NCBI GenBank assembly: GCA_046350555.1
Contig: JAXMAF010000023.1
Span: 1-64,000, forward strand
DNA: 64,000 bases
Direction: 5' to 3'
Source of the DNA: JAXMAF01 sp046350555
GTDB taxonomy: Bacteria; Planctomycetota; Phycisphaerae; Phycisphaerales; SM1A02
Within the stretch, counting starts at the first letter, position 1; each line of letters starts with the position of its first letter. The notes under the pieces were generated by a model. The model saw only the letters and a list, made by a program, of their open reading frames with translations. It was not told the origin of the DNA and searched no databases. This document shows positions 33,282 through 42,231 of this stretch, piece after piece. Both the position numbers and the translations under genes were made by a program.

Positions 33282-36068
33282 ATGCGACGGATTCCGAGCC
33301 GATCACTGCTCGCAGCCCGTGGCGAAAGTCATGCTGCCTGCAACCGAGCCCACTCCCGCATGGCTGCGTCGCCGTCGCTTGCGGTAGATTCCTTGGAATA
33401 CAGCGGCGCGACGGCTCCTTGCCCTGCGGAAGCGGACTCGGTTTCGGCGACGCAGCACTTTCTCCACGGGCTGCTCGCCGCATGTTCCATCGGGGCGGCG
33501 ACGCTCCCGGTGGCCGCGCAGGCGCCGACGCCGCCGTGCGCCCTGAAGCAGATCGCTCCGCCGACTCCCTTCTCGATCGGCTCCCAGGTCGGCGACCAGC
33601 TCGGCGCAAGCGCCGCGCTCCGTGGCGGCCTGCTCGTCGCCGGCGCGCCGATGGGAAACTACAACACGATCGATGGCGGCATGGTCGTGCTCTATCAGGC
33701 CTACCCGGCGGGCGGATGGCAGACGGTCACGGCCCTCACCGCGCCGGACACGCTCACCGGCGACGCCTTCGGGGCCGCGGTCGCCGTGATCGACTCCGAA
33801 CACATCGCCGTGGGCGCGCCGGGGCACGACGAACCCGCGATCGATGCCGGCAGCGTCGAGCTCTTCACGAAGGGTCCGTTCATCTGGATCCACAGCGGAT
33901 CCATTCCGGCGTCGACAGCGCGCGCGGGCGGACGGTTCGGAAGCGTCCTCGCCTTCGACGGGAATCTCCTGGCGGTCGCCAGCCTGCCGGCGTCGCCGGA
34001 TGGATCGCCGTGCGGCGCGACATCGGTCGAGCTCTGGCGCAACGACGGCGCTACCTGGACCTTCGAGGCGGCGCTCGCGCCGGCCGATCGATCGGCCGAG
34101 GCGTGCCTCGGCGGCGGCTTCGGCGGCGCGCTCGCGATCCGCGGCGATCGCGTCTTCGTGGGCGCTGCGCACGACGGCGAGGCCGGCGTCGACGCGGGCG
34201 CCGTCTACGTCTTCGAGCGCCTCGCCGGAACGTGGACGCAGACCGCGAAGATCCTCGGACCGTCGAACGGCGGCCCCGCCGAATTCGGCGCCGCGCTGGC
34301 GATCCGCGACGGGCTCCTCGCCATCGGGGCGCCGGGCGACCTCGGCGACGCGCCGCCTCCCTCCGCGCCACCCGGCTCGCCGTTGGATCCACCCGCAGGT
34401 CCGGGCATCGGCCGCGTGCGCCTCTTCGTCGCGGACGACCTTCCGTGGTCGCTGACAGGATGGCCCATCGGATCGATCGCGGCGCCCGCGTCGTGCGTGA
34501 ACTTCGGGCGCTCGCTCGGCATCGGCGACGGATGGCGCGTCGTGGTGGCGGCACCGCAGTCGCCGGCGGGACTGGCGACGTGGATGTGCCATCTGCTCGA
34601 GTTCAACTGGATCGCGCTCGAGGGCGTGATCCCAGTGGGGTACGGAAACCCGACGCCGACCTTCGGCCATTGCGTCGTGGTCGATGGCGCCGCGTTCGCC
34701 GTCGGTGCGCCCGAGGCGACCCCGAGTCAGCTCGGCCAGACCGGCGCGATCTTCATCGGGTCGATCAATCCCGCGCACGACTGCGACGAGGACGGCATCG
34801 AAGACGCCTGCCAGATCGCCCTGGGGCTTTCCACCGATCTCAACGGCAACGGCGTCCCCGACTCCTGCGACGACTGCAACCACAACGGCGTCGCGGACCA
34901 GACCGACTTGTTCCTGGGCACGAGTTCGGACTGCAACGGCAACCACCAGCCCGACGAGTGCGAGATCGCGGTGTCGCCCTCCACCGAGGACTGCAACGGC
35001 AACGGCATCCTCGACTCGTGCGAGATCGATTCCGGCGCCGTGACCGACTGCAACGGAAACCACGTTCCGGACGCGTGCGATCTCGTCGACTATCCGGCGC
35101 TCGATTGCGACGGCAACGGCGTGCTCGACGCGTGCGACATCGCGCTGGGATTCCAGACCGACTGCGACGCCTCGGGCGTGCCCGACGCGTGCGAGCTGGC
35201 CGCCAATCCGTCGCTCGACTGCGACGGCGACGGCATGTTCGACGCATGCGCCATCGGCGCCGGCCTGGTGGCCGACTGCGACCGAAACGGCGTTCCCGAC
35301 GCGTGCGAGATCGCGTCAGGTGCGGTGCTCGACTGCGATGGCGATGGCGTGCCCGATCGATGCGCGCAGACGTACTTCCTCGACGACGGCAAGGGCGAGG
35401 GCTCCTTCGGCGTCTACGGCGCGGCCGACTGGCTCTGGCTGAACGGATACGTCGCCCGCAACAACGACGAGACGATCGCGGCGCTGGCCGTCGCCTGGAT
35501 TCCCTCGCAGCAGCCCGATTCGCTTCCGCCACCGGGCGCGCCGGCGAAGCTTGCCCTCTACACCGACCCCAACGACGACGGCGATCCGCGCGACGCGGTC
35601 CTCGTCGCGGTCGTCGAGACGACGTTCCAGGTCACGCCGCCCAACCGGTTCACGATCCTGCCGATCACGCCCACCGTGGTCGGCGACGCGGGCGAGGTCT
35701 TCTACGTCGCCGCGTTCGTCGCCAACGCGCCCGCGGCGAGCTATCCGGCCGCCGCCGACTTCGGGGTGCACGATCCGCTCAAGCCGTGGTACCGGATCTG
35801 GTCGCCGGGACTCGCCGACCTCTCGTCGCTCTCGGGTGCGGAGCCCCTCGGCTATGCCCAATGGATCTTCATGGTCCGCGGGATCACGCTCGAAGGCGTC
35901 ACGCACGCGGCCGACCTGGACTGCGACGGCGTGATCGGCCCGGCGGATCTTGGCGCGATGCTCGCGGCCTGGGGGCCGTGTCCCTCGTCCGACCCGTGCC
36001 CCGCCGACGTGACGCAGGACGGTGTCGTGGACGGCGCCGATCTCGCGTGGCTGCTCTCGACGTGGTGA
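33282..36068 (+). CDS. Large secreted protein: beta-propeller-like repeats, Ca-binding repeats and dockerin-like tail
   Basis: The start ATG 33282 lies eight bases after a perfect AGGAGGT. A hydrophobic export-type segment appears late (FLHGLLAACSIGAATLPVAAQA, about residues 55-76). The first half is made of FG-GAP-like blades (FGAAVAVIDSEHIAVGAPGHDEP, FGSVLAFDGNLLAVASLP, FGGALAIRGDRVFVGAAHDGEAG, FGAALAIRDGLLAIGAPGD). Then come about nine thrombospondin-3-like calcium repeats (DCNGNGILDSCEIDSG type) between about 34.78 and 35.37 kb. A beta-sandwich and a dockerin-like C-terminus follow (DLDCDGVIGPADLGAMLAAWG, then DVTQDGVVDGADLAWLLSTW). It is probably exported and surface-attached or assembled through the dockerin end. 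The unusually distant signal segment could mean an N-terminal error. Confidence 0.82.
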   Translation: MRRIPSRSLLAARGESHAACNRAHSRMAASPSLAVDSLEYSGATAPCPAEADSVSATQHFLHGLLAACSIGAATLPVAAQAPTPPCALKQIAPPTPFSIGSQVGDQLGASAALRGGLLVAGAPMGNYNTIDGGMVVLYQAYPAGGWQTVTALTAPDTLTGDAFGAAVAVIDSEHIAVGAPGHDEPAIDAGSVELFTKGPFIWIHSGSIPASTARAGGRFGSVLAFDGNLLAVASLPASPDGSPCGATSVELWRNDGATWTFEAALAPADRSAEACLGGGFGGALAIRGDRVFVGAAHDGEAGVDAGAVYVFERLAGTWTQTAKILGPSNGGPAEFGAALAIRDGLLAIGAPGDLGDAPPPSAPPGSPLDPPAGPGIGRVRLFVADDLPWSLTGWPIGSIAAPASCVNFGRSLGIGDGWRVVVAAPQSPAGLATWMCHLLEFNWIALEGVIPVGYGNPTPTFGHCVVVDGAAFAVGAPEATPSQLGQTGAIFIGSINPAHDCDEDGIEDACQIALGLSTDLNGNGVPDSCDDCNHNGVADQTDLFLGTSSDCNGNHQPDECEIAVSPSTEDCNGNGILDSCEIDSGAVTDCNGNHVPDACDLVDYPALDCDGNGVLDACDIALGFQTDCDASGVPDACELAANPSLDCDGDGMFDACAIGAGLVADCDRNGVPDACEIASGAVLDCDGDGVPDRCAQTYFLDDGKGEGSFGVYGAADWLWLNGYVARNNDETIAALAVAWIPSQQPDSLPPPGAPAKLALYTDPNDDGDPRDAVLVAVVETTFQVTPPNRFTILPITPTVVGDAGEVFYVAAFVANAPAASYPAAADFGVHDPLKPWYRIWSPGLADLSSLSGAEPLGYAQWIFMVRGITLEGVTHAADLDCDGVIGPADLGAMLAAWGPCPSSDPCPADVTQDGVVDGADLAWLLSTW

Positions 36069-36184
36069 GGCGCAGGCGGAGCGCGATCCGTCGTCGTGTT
36101 CCGTACACGCGCGGCGCCGCGCCCGTGGCCGTTGGCTCGGCGCCCATGCGAGCGCGCGGCGAAGGCGGCGCGGAGCGCTCGCTC

Positions 36185-36288
36185 ATGCGCGTCCCAGTTG
36201 ACTCTCGCGCCCCACCCCCGCCCATCTCCGCCACGAAACGCCGTTCTTGGCAGGGGATTCAGGGCATGGAGGTCGACTGGAGTCCGTA
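36185..36288 (+). mobile_element. TGA-targeted miniature repeat, copy 3 (104 bp)
   Basis: Flanked by TCA on both sides (36182-36184 and 36289-36291). The right TCA is the stop codon (TGA on the minus strand) of rpiB. The interior resembles the other copies but with more substitutions. Confidence 0.78.
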
Positions 36289-36768
36289 TCAGGACGCGCT
36301 CGGCCCATTCGTCACCTTCGCCGGATCGACCCCCTTCTCGATCGCCGCGATCTTGGTGACGCGTCGTCCGTGACGACCGCCTTCGAAGGGCGTCGTCGTC
36401 CAGACGTCGACGATCCGCTTCGCGAGCGTCTGCCCGATCAGGTCGCCGGAGAGGCAGAGCACGTTGGCGTCGTTGTGCGAGCGGGAGAGCTCCGCGGTGA
36501 GCTCGTCCTGCACCAGCGCAGCCCGCACGCCGTCGACCTTGTTCGCGGCGATCGACATGCCGATGCCCGAGCCGCAGACCAGGATGCCGCGATCGAACTG
36601 GCCGCTCGAGACCGCGCGGCCGACGAGAAACGCGCTGTCGGGGTAGTCGCAGCTCGAGCCGGAGCATTCGCCGAGCACGACGACCTCGTGGCCCTTGGCT
36701 TCGAGGTACGGCACGAGGCCGCGGGCTGTTTCGACGCCGCGATGATCGGTTCCGAGGGCGATGCGCAT
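36289..36768 (-). CDS. rpiB: Ribose 5-phosphate isomerase B
   Basis: RpiB interconverts ribose 5-phosphate and ribulose 5-phosphate. The 159-aa product starts ATG 36768 (MRIALGTDHRGVETARGLV) and has the family landmarks DYPDSAFLVGRAV, GILVCGSGIGMSIAANKVDGVRAAL (catalytic Cys) and SRSHNDANVLCLSG. The C-terminus is intact; its stop codon is the target duplication of the mobile repeat on its right side. It is 104 bases downstream of the phosphatase gene on the same strand. Confidence 0.93.
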   Translation of the reverse strand: MRIALGTDHRGVETARGLVPYLEAKGHEVVVLGECSGSSCDYPDSAFLVGRAVSSGQFDRGILVCGSGIGMSIAANKVDGVRAALVQDELTAELSRSHNDANVLCLSGDLIGQTLAKRIVDVWTTTPFEGGRHGRRVTKIAAIEKGVDPAKVTNGPSAS

Positions 36769-36872
36769 GGCGGATGGCGCGAGAGCGGGATCGTGGATGG
36801 AAGTCGTTGTCGGCGCCGGCCCCTCGGCCGGTCGCCACCCAGGCGACGCGTCGCGGCGGCGCGTCGGGGTGC

Positions 36873-37364
36873 TCAGCGTGAACCCTTCGTCGAACCCGCC
36901 GGCGAGCTCATCGCGGCGGCGATGCGTCCCGGCAGCATCTTCCTGAACCGCCTTGAGAGGGCATGGTACGCGCCGTGGCCGAGGCCGATGGGATCCTCGA
37001 CGTCGCCGGTTGGATCGAGTCGCTGGATCTTCTCCTCCTGCTCCGCGTCGGCCGTCACGAGCCGCCGGGCGGCGAGCACGTGCGCTTCGGTCATCCCCAG
37101 GACGAGCGACGCCTTGCGGATCATCTCGGCGGTCAAGCGCTTGGCGTGGCCGTCGTGCTCGATGCCCATCGCCTTGAGCGTCTGCTGCGCCTCGACGGAG
37201 ATCGGGGAACCGTCCCAGGCGGCGATCCCGGCGGACGCGAAGAAGATCGACCGTGCGTCGGGCAGGGCGTCCAGCTCGCCGCGCTTCGCCAGGTCGCGCG
37301 CGATCGCCTCGGCCATCGGCGATCGGCACGTGTTGCCGGTGCAGATGAAGAGAACCGTGCGCAT
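36873..37364 (-). CDS. Low-molecular-weight protein-tyrosine phosphatase-like protein
   Basis: The 163-aa product opens MRTVLFICTGNTCRSPMAEAIA, the C-x5-R-S phosphate loop of low-molecular-weight tyrosine phosphatases, and has the general-acid Asp in RLDPTGDVEDPIG. Both catalytic elements are present, so an active phosphatase (protein phosphotyrosine or phosphoarginine) is expected. Arsenate reductases of this fold need extra cysteines that I do not see. It is followed by rpiB on the same strand, a pairing found in many bacteria. TACCAT precedes the ATG by exactly six bases. Confidence 0.88.
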   Translation of the reverse strand: MRTVLFICTGNTCRSPMAEAIARDLAKRGELDALPDARSIFFASAGIAAWDGSPISVEAQQTLKAMGIEHDGHAKRLTAEMIRKASLVLGMTEAHVLAARRLVTADAEQEEKIQRLDPTGDVEDPIGLGHGAYHALSRRFRKMLPGRIAAAMSSPAGSTKGSR

Positions 37365-37370
37365 CGGGGC

Positions 37371-37376
37371 ATGGTA
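37371..37376 (-). promoter_or_regulatory. -10 box for leaderless transcription of the phosphatase gene
   Basis: TACCAT on the minus strand, six bases before ATG 37364, with no Shine-Dalgarno sequence. Confidence 0.5.
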
Positions 37377-37553
37377 GCGACCCGCCCAGTCGGCGCGCGG
37401 CCGACCCGCGCGGGGACGTCGGCGATTCGTGCCGTGCACCCACCTCGTCGACGGCGGCGTCGATTCGCGCCGCGATTCCCCCTTCGCGCCGGCTCCGCGG
37501 CGAGTAAAGTGCGTCGAGTTCTCGCGACCCGCGACCATTTCCGGGAGACATCG

Positions 37554-38129
37554 GTGGAGTTTGTCAGCTACGACGAGGCCATGGACGTGATGCGGCGCAT
37601 GGGCGTCGTCGAGGCGGAACGAACCGACACGCTCCTTCGACTGGAGCTCGCCGACAGCGATGCGGTCGTCCACCTCCACGTGGTGCCGTCCGCGGACGAG
37701 GCCGGCGCGATGCGGGCCGGCGCGACGGTGCTCACGGTCTCGAAGGCGAAGCTGCCGAGCGTCATCGAGCACCTCATCCACAAGCTTGGACTCAAGCAGC
37801 TGCTGCTGGTGCCCATCGGCAAGTGGCGGCGGGTCTTCGACGCGGTCGCCTTCTCGCTCGCGGGCAACGCCCACTGGCAGGAGGTCGACGCGACCGCGAG
37901 CGTCGAGCTCAACTCGCGCGATCCCCTGCTCTGCGAGCCGCCCGACTTCCACACGCTGCGAGACCTGATCGCGGCGATCCTCGCCGACGCCGAGCAGCCC
38001 GACCAGGGCCTCATGATCAGCTCGACCACGGCGCCGCTGATGGTCGAGGTACATCCGGACGGCACCGCCCGCGTCAGCGTCGGCAACCGGGTCCTCGCCG
38101 ACGAGATCGTCCGCACGTTCGCGTCGTAG
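37554..38129 (+). CDS. Hypothetical protein, 191 aa
   Basis: Not recognised. Start GTG 37554 (MEFVSYDEAMDVMRRMGVV), with GGAG about eight bases upstream. The first 130 residues form an alternating strand/helix pattern (VVHLHVVPSADEAG, LKQLLLVPIGKWRRVFDAVAFSLAG). The C-terminal section (GLMISSTTAPLMVEVHPDGTARVSVGNRVLADEIV) looks like a small beta domain. No signal peptide or membrane segment, so cytoplasmic. It is 18 bases before the next gene on the same strand, likely an operon. Confidence 0.65.
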   Translation: MEFVSYDEAMDVMRRMGVVEAERTDTLLRLELADSDAVVHLHVVPSADEAGAMRAGATVLTVSKAKLPSVIEHLIHKLGLKQLLLVPIGKWRRVFDAVAFSLAGNAHWQEVDATASVELNSRDPLLCEPPDFHTLRDLIAAILADAEQPDQGLMISSTTAPLMVEVHPDGTARVSVGNRVLADEIVRTFAS

Positions 38130-38147
38130 GCCGCAGGAGGCCGCCGC

Positions 38148-38861
38148 ATGCCACGTCCGTCCGCCGCCCGAATCGACGCCGTCATGGAGCGGGCCAGCGC
38201 GGCCCTGGTCGGCACCGACTACTTCGAGGCGGAGCGGCTCGCCTGCGATGCGCTGGCCGCGGCCCGCGCCCTCGGCGCATTCGAGCGCATGGCCCGCATC
38301 TGCCTTCCGCTCCAGGAGGCTCGGCGCCAGCGCATGGACGCCGCGTTCGAGGCGGCCGCGGAGAACGCTCCCAGGCGCGGTCGCCGCGCCGCCAGCCGCG
38401 CGAAGGACGCGGTGGGGCGTCGCGCGGCGAGGATCGTCGGCCTCCCCGTCGACGAACAGACGCGCCTCGAGCCGGGCTGCTGGCTCGTCGAGCCGCCGCT
38501 CGTCGGCGCCGACGCGCGGCGCCTGCGCGTCGCCGCGTTCCAGGCTTCGACACCGGCGCTGGTCGTCTGCCGTGAACCGATGACGCGTGGTGGAACGTGG
38601 CCGATCGTCGCCGTCGGATCGCTCGTCGTCCGCACCTACGTCGTCCCGCCGAACGATCCGCCGCGGCCCGACCTGGACTGGTTCGCGCGGGCGCTCGAGG
38701 CGATCGGCGACGCCGCCATCGCGCAGGTGGCCGGCGAGATCGATCCGGTGCGACGCGTCGACGGCCTGCTGGCCCGGCTCGACGCTTCGCCCGAGCACGA
38801 GAAGCTTCATCAGGCGCTGGCCGACGCGTGCGTCGTGGCCGCCCGCATGCATGGCGGGTAG
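38148..38861 (+). CDS. Hypothetical protein, 237 aa
   Basis: Not recognised. Start ATG 38148, eight bases after AGGAGG. The N-terminal 70 residues are TPR-like helices (ASAALVGTDYFEAERLACDALAAARALGAFERMARICLPLQEARRQR). The remainder is strand-rich (TWPIVAVGSLVVRTYVVPPNDPP) and ends with helices (DASPEHEKLHQALADACVVAARM). It is probably co-expressed with the preceding gene. Its last codons (Met-His-Gly-Gly and stop) run into the first unit of a 9-bp tandem repeat, which supplies the TAG. Confidence 0.68.
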   Translation: MPRPSAARIDAVMERASAALVGTDYFEAERLACDALAAARALGAFERMARICLPLQEARRQRMDAAFEAAAENAPRRGRRAASRAKDAVGRRAARIVGLPVDEQTRLEPGCWLVEPPLVGADARRLRVAAFQASTPALVVCREPMTRGGTWPIVAVGSLVVRTYVVPPNDPPRPDLDWFARALEAIGDAAIAQVAGEIDPVRRVDGLLARLDASPEHEKLHQALADACVVAARMHGG

Positions 38862-38916
38862 GGCGGGTAGGGCGGGTAGGGCGGGTCAGGCGGGTCAGGC
38901 GGGTCAGGCGGGTTCC
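38854..38916 (+). repeat. 9-bp tandem repeat, seven units (GCGGGTAGG / GCGGGTCAG)
   Basis: Three units GCGGGTAGG, three GCGGGTCAG and one GCGGGTTCC, all in perfect register. GGGT recurs every nine bases, as in the array upstream of mraZ. It overlaps the stop of the hypothetical gene and lies about 120 bases before aspS. Confidence 0.85.
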
Positions 38917-39020
38917 GCCGCCTCGTCGCCCCGGGCATCGCGCCGCGACCGGTGGCGCGCGGACGAACGTGCCGCGAAGCCACCGACCATCGATCACCGA
39001 TCGACGCGACCCGGCGACGC

Positions 39021-39026
39021 TACGAT
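39021..39026 (+). promoter_or_regulatory. Candidate -10 box of aspS
   Basis: TACGAT, eleven bases before ATG 39038, with a pyrimidine-rich spacer (CGCCCCCTTCC). purD has the same arrangement. Confidence 0.4.
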
Positions 39027-39037
39027 CGCCCCCTTCC

Positions 39038-40831
39038 ATGCTCACACGCACGAACTATTGTGGATCACTGCGCGCCTCGCACGTCGGACAGACGGTCGTC
39101 GTCTGCGGCTGGGTGAACACGTATCGCGACCAGGGCCGCGGACTCGTCTTCTGCGACCTTCGCGACCGCGAAGGGCTCGTGCAGGTCGTCTTCGATCTCG
39201 AGGACGTCGCGCCCGACGTCGTGACCGCGGCCCGCGGACTTCGCCGCGAGGACGTCATCGCCGTGCAGGGCGTCGTGCGCCGGCGCGCGGGCGAGGCCAA
39301 CGCGCGGCTCGCCACGGGCGAGGTGGAGATCGTGGGTCGCACCCTCGAGGTGCTGAGCAAGACCGAGCCGCCGCCGATCCTTCCCGACGAGCACGACGCC
39401 GAGAAGATCGCCGAGGAGACGCGGCTGCGCTATCGCTACATCGACCTGCGCCGACCGCGGATGCAGCACATCCTGCGAACGCGGTCGCGCGTCACCAAGT
39501 TCGCGCGCGACTACTTCGCGGGCCAGGGCTTCCTGGAGATCGAGACGCCGCTGCTGATCAAGTCCACGCCCGAGGGCGCCCGCGACTTCATCGTGCCCAG
39601 CCGTCTCCATCCGGGCTCGTGGTACGCGCTGCCGCAGAGCCCGCAGCTCTTCAAGCAGATCCTGATGGTCGCCGGCTTCGACCGCTACCTCCAGATCTGC
39701 AAGTGCCTGCGCGACGAGGATCCGCGCGCCGACCGGCAGGCGGAGTTCACGCAGATCGACCTCGAGATGAGCTTCGTGCAGCGCGAGCAGGTCATCGAGA
39801 CCATGAGCGGCTTCGCCCGCGGGCTCTGGAAGGAGATCCTCGGCATCGAGATCCCGGCGATTCCCACGATGACCTATCGCGAGGCGATGGATCGCTTCGG
39901 CATCGATCGCCCCGACACGCGGTTCGGCCTCGAGATCGTCGACGTCTCCGAGATCGCCAGGACGATGGACTTCCGCGTCTTCGCGGATGCGCTCGCCCGG
40001 AAGACGGGCGTCGTCAAGGCCATCCGCGTCCCGGGCGGCGCCGAGACGCTCACCCGCAAGACGACCGACGCGTGGGCCGAGTGGGTGAAGACGTTCAAGG
40101 CGGGCGGACTTCCGACGGTGAAGCTCGGCGCCAACGGCTTCGAGACCGGCATCGCGAAGTTCCTCGCCGGCGACGCCGGCGCCCGCGCGGGCGAGGCGCT
40201 GAAGACGAAGCTCGGGCTCGTCCCCGGCGACGCGGTGCTCTTCGCCGCCGACACGCATTCGATCGCCACCAAGACGCTCGGCGAGGTTCGGCTGCGCGCC
40301 GCGCGCGAGCTCAAGCTGATCCCGGAGGGACGGTGGAACTTCCTCTGGGTGATCGACTTCCCGATGTTCGAGTACGACGAGGAGCATGCCCGCTGGGTTG
40401 CGATGCACCACCCCTTCACGTCGCCCAACCCGGACCAGTTCCCGCTGCTGGAGAGCGATCCGGGCGCGTGCCTCAGCGCTGGCTACGACCTCGTGGTCAA
40501 CGGCTCGGAGATCGGCGGCGGATCGATCCGCATCCACTCCACCGCGGTGCAGGAGCGGGTCTTCGGGCTCATCGGCCTCACCGCCGAGGACGCCGAGCGC
40601 AAGTTCGGATTCCTCCTGCGGGCGCTGCGTCACGGCGCGCCGCCGCACGGCGGCATCGCCTTCGGCCTCGACCGGCTCGTCATGCATCTCGTCGGCACCG
40701 ACAACATCCGCGACGTGATCGCCTTCCCCAAGACGCAGAACGGCGCCGACCTGATGATCGAGGCGCCGAGCGCCGTGGAAGCGGAGCAGCTCGACGAGCT
40801 CCGCGTGAGGTCGGTGGCGCCGACGGGCTGA
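39038..40831 (+). CDS. aspS: Aspartyl-tRNA synthetase
   Basis: Class II synthetase charging tRNA-Asp (or also tRNA-Asn). The 597-aa product has the N-terminal anticodon-binding OB fold (GQTVVVCGWVNTYRDQGRGLVFCDLRDREG), class II motif 1 region RTRSRVTKFARDYFAGQGFLEIETP, motif 2 LPQSPQLFKQILMVAGFDRYL followed by RDEDPRADRQAEFTQID, the bacterial insertion (GAD) domain (about residues 280-420) and motif 3 GGIAFGLDRLVMHL. Length is that of bacterial AspRS. Its stop TGA (40829-40831) is the target of the mobile repeat that follows. Confidence 0.96.
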   Translation: MLTRTNYCGSLRASHVGQTVVVCGWVNTYRDQGRGLVFCDLRDREGLVQVVFDLEDVAPDVVTAARGLRREDVIAVQGVVRRRAGEANARLATGEVEIVGRTLEVLSKTEPPPILPDEHDAEKIAEETRLRYRYIDLRRPRMQHILRTRSRVTKFARDYFAGQGFLEIETPLLIKSTPEGARDFIVPSRLHPGSWYALPQSPQLFKQILMVAGFDRYLQICKCLRDEDPRADRQAEFTQIDLEMSFVQREQVIETMSGFARGLWKEILGIEIPAIPTMTYREAMDRFGIDRPDTRFGLEIVDVSEIARTMDFRVFADALARKTGVVKAIRVPGGAETLTRKTTDAWAEWVKTFKAGGLPTVKLGANGFETGIAKFLAGDAGARAGEALKTKLGLVPGDAVLFAADTHSIATKTLGEVRLRAARELKLIPEGRWNFLWVIDFPMFEYDEEHARWVAMHHPFTSPNPDQFPLLESDPGACLSAGYDLVVNGSEIGGGSIRIHSTAVQERVFGLIGLTAEDAERKFGFLLRALRHGAPPHGGIAFGLDRLVMHLVGTDNIRDVIAFPKTQNGADLMIEAPSAVEAEQLDELRVRSVAPTG

Positions 40832-40935
40832 TGCGCGTCCCAGTTGGTTCCCGCGCCCCACCCAACGCAGTTCGGCCGCAAGACGCCGTTGTGGGCCAAC
40901 GGGGTCGAACGCATGGAGGTCGACTGGAATCCGTA
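40832..40935 (+). mobile_element. TGA-targeted miniature repeat, copy 4a (104 bp)
   Basis: Begins TGCGCGTCCCAG after the aspS stop TGA (40829-40831) and ends before TGA 40936-40938. It is directly followed by copy 4b, sharing that TGA. Confidence 0.82.
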
Positions 40936-40938
40936 TGA

Positions 40939-41042
40939 AACGCGTCCCAGTTGATTCCCGCGCCCCACCCAACCCCATTCGGCCGTGCGGCGCCGCTGCG
41001 GGCCAGAGGGGTCGAACGCGTGGAGGTCGACTGGAATCCGCA
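40939..41042 (+). mobile_element. TGA-targeted miniature repeat, copy 4b (104 bp)
   Basis: Same orientation as copy 4a, flanked by TGA 40936-40938 and TGA 41043-41045. The two copies form a direct tandem with a single shared TGA between them. Confidence 0.82.
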
Positions 41043-41136
41043 TGAAGAGGCGCGCAGCCGGCGCCGCGGGTGGGAAATCACGGTGCAGCCGTGTCGGGCG
41101 TGATCGGGCTTCGTCGCGCCGACCACGGATCCGCGG

Positions 41137-42132
41137 TCAATGCACGCCGCTCGCCGCGAGCCATCGCTCGGCGTCCAGCGCCGCCTGGCATCCCATGCCC
41201 GCAGCGGTCACCGCCTGGCGGTAGTGCGCGTCGGCCACGTCGCCGCCGGCGAAGACGCCTTCGATGTTGGTCTGGCTGCCGCGCGTGCGGAGCACGACGT
41301 AGCCCTTCTCGTCGAGCTCGACGCCCGATCCTTCGAGGAACCGGGTGGCGGGCGAGTGGCCGATGGCGATGAAGAGCCCGCGCACCTCGAGCGTCGACTC
41401 GGTGCCGTCGACGGTGTCGCGCAGTCTCACCGCCGAGATGCGCTCGTCGCCGATCACGTCGACGACCTGCTTGTTCCAGAGCACCTTCGCGTTGGGCGCA
41501 TTGAGGATTCGATCCTGCATCGTCCGGCTGGCGCGGAACGAGTCGCGCCGGTGGATCACGTAGACCGTCGAGGCGAACTTGGTCAGGTAGCTCGCCTCCT
41601 CCATCGCGGTGTCGCCGCCACCGACGACCGCCAGCGGCTGCTTGCGGTAGATGGGCAGTGCGCCGTCGCAGACCGCGCACGCGCTCACGCCGCCGCCGGT
41701 GCGCGCCAGGCGCAGCTCGTTGGGCAGGCCGATCCAGTTCGCCGTCGCGCCCGTGGCGATGATCGCCGCGCGAGTCGAGACGACGTCGCCTTCGCTCGTC
41801 TCCAGCCCGAACGGCCGCGACGCGAAGTCGCACTTGACGACATCGACCTCGCGCACGCGCGTGCCGAAGCGCTCGGCCTGCTTCTGGAAGAGCGACATCA
41901 TCTCCGGACCGGTCACGCCCTCGGGGAACCCGGGGTAGTTCTCGACCTCGGTGGTGAGCATCAACTGGCCGCCGGGCAGCACCGGCGCCGGATCCTGGCG
42001 CGGCGTTCCGGTGAGCACGAGCGGCTCGAGGTTGGCTCGCGCGGCATAGATGGCGGCGGTGCAGCCGGCGGGCCCCCGGGCCCCGATGAAGCGGCGGGCG
42101 GGGGTGGCGGGCCGGGGTGGTCGCGCGTTCAA
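41137..42132 (-). CDS. trxB: Thioredoxin reductase, with an abnormal N-terminus
   Basis: Flavoprotein reducing thioredoxin with NADPH. The redox pair is in CAVCDGALP, the NADPH-binding motif in LAVVGGGDTAMEEASYL, and the C-terminal FAD motif in TNIEGVFAGGDVAD. The N-terminal FAD-binding loop should read I-I-G-x-G-P-A-G; here it reads RFIGARGPAGCTAAIYAAR, one residue longer and lacking the first Gly in register. The residues before it (MNARPPRPATPARR, from a TTG at 42132) are not like a TrxB start. The sequence there is a run of C and G blocks, so a consensus error or a local frameshift is likely. The rest is intact. Confidence 0.85.
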   Translation of the reverse strand: MNARPPRPATPARRFIGARGPAGCTAAIYAARANLEPLVLTGTPRQDPAPVLPGGQLMLTTEVENYPGFPEGVTGPEMMSLFQKQAERFGTRVREVDVVKCDFASRPFGLETSEGDVVSTRAAIIATGATANWIGLPNELRLARTGGGVSACAVCDGALPIYRKQPLAVVGGGDTAMEEASYLTKFASTVYVIHRRDSFRASRTMQDRILNAPNAKVLWNKQVVDVIGDERISAVRLRDTVDGTESTLEVRGLFIAIGHSPATRFLEGSGVELDEKGYVVLRTRGSQTNIEGVFAGGDVADAHYRQAVTAAGMGCQAALDAERWLAASGVH

Positions 42133-42231
42133 GGCTGCGGCTGCGTGGCGGTCGGTCGGACGGCTTCGGTGCGCGCCGGCCCGCGCGTCATCGCTTCCGG
42201 GCGCGACGCCGGCGACGAGCGGCGACAGACG

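Noticed and set aside
38854..38916. Terminator or attenuator in front of aspS
   Set aside because: It is a direct 9-bp repeat with no inverted symmetry and no T-run.
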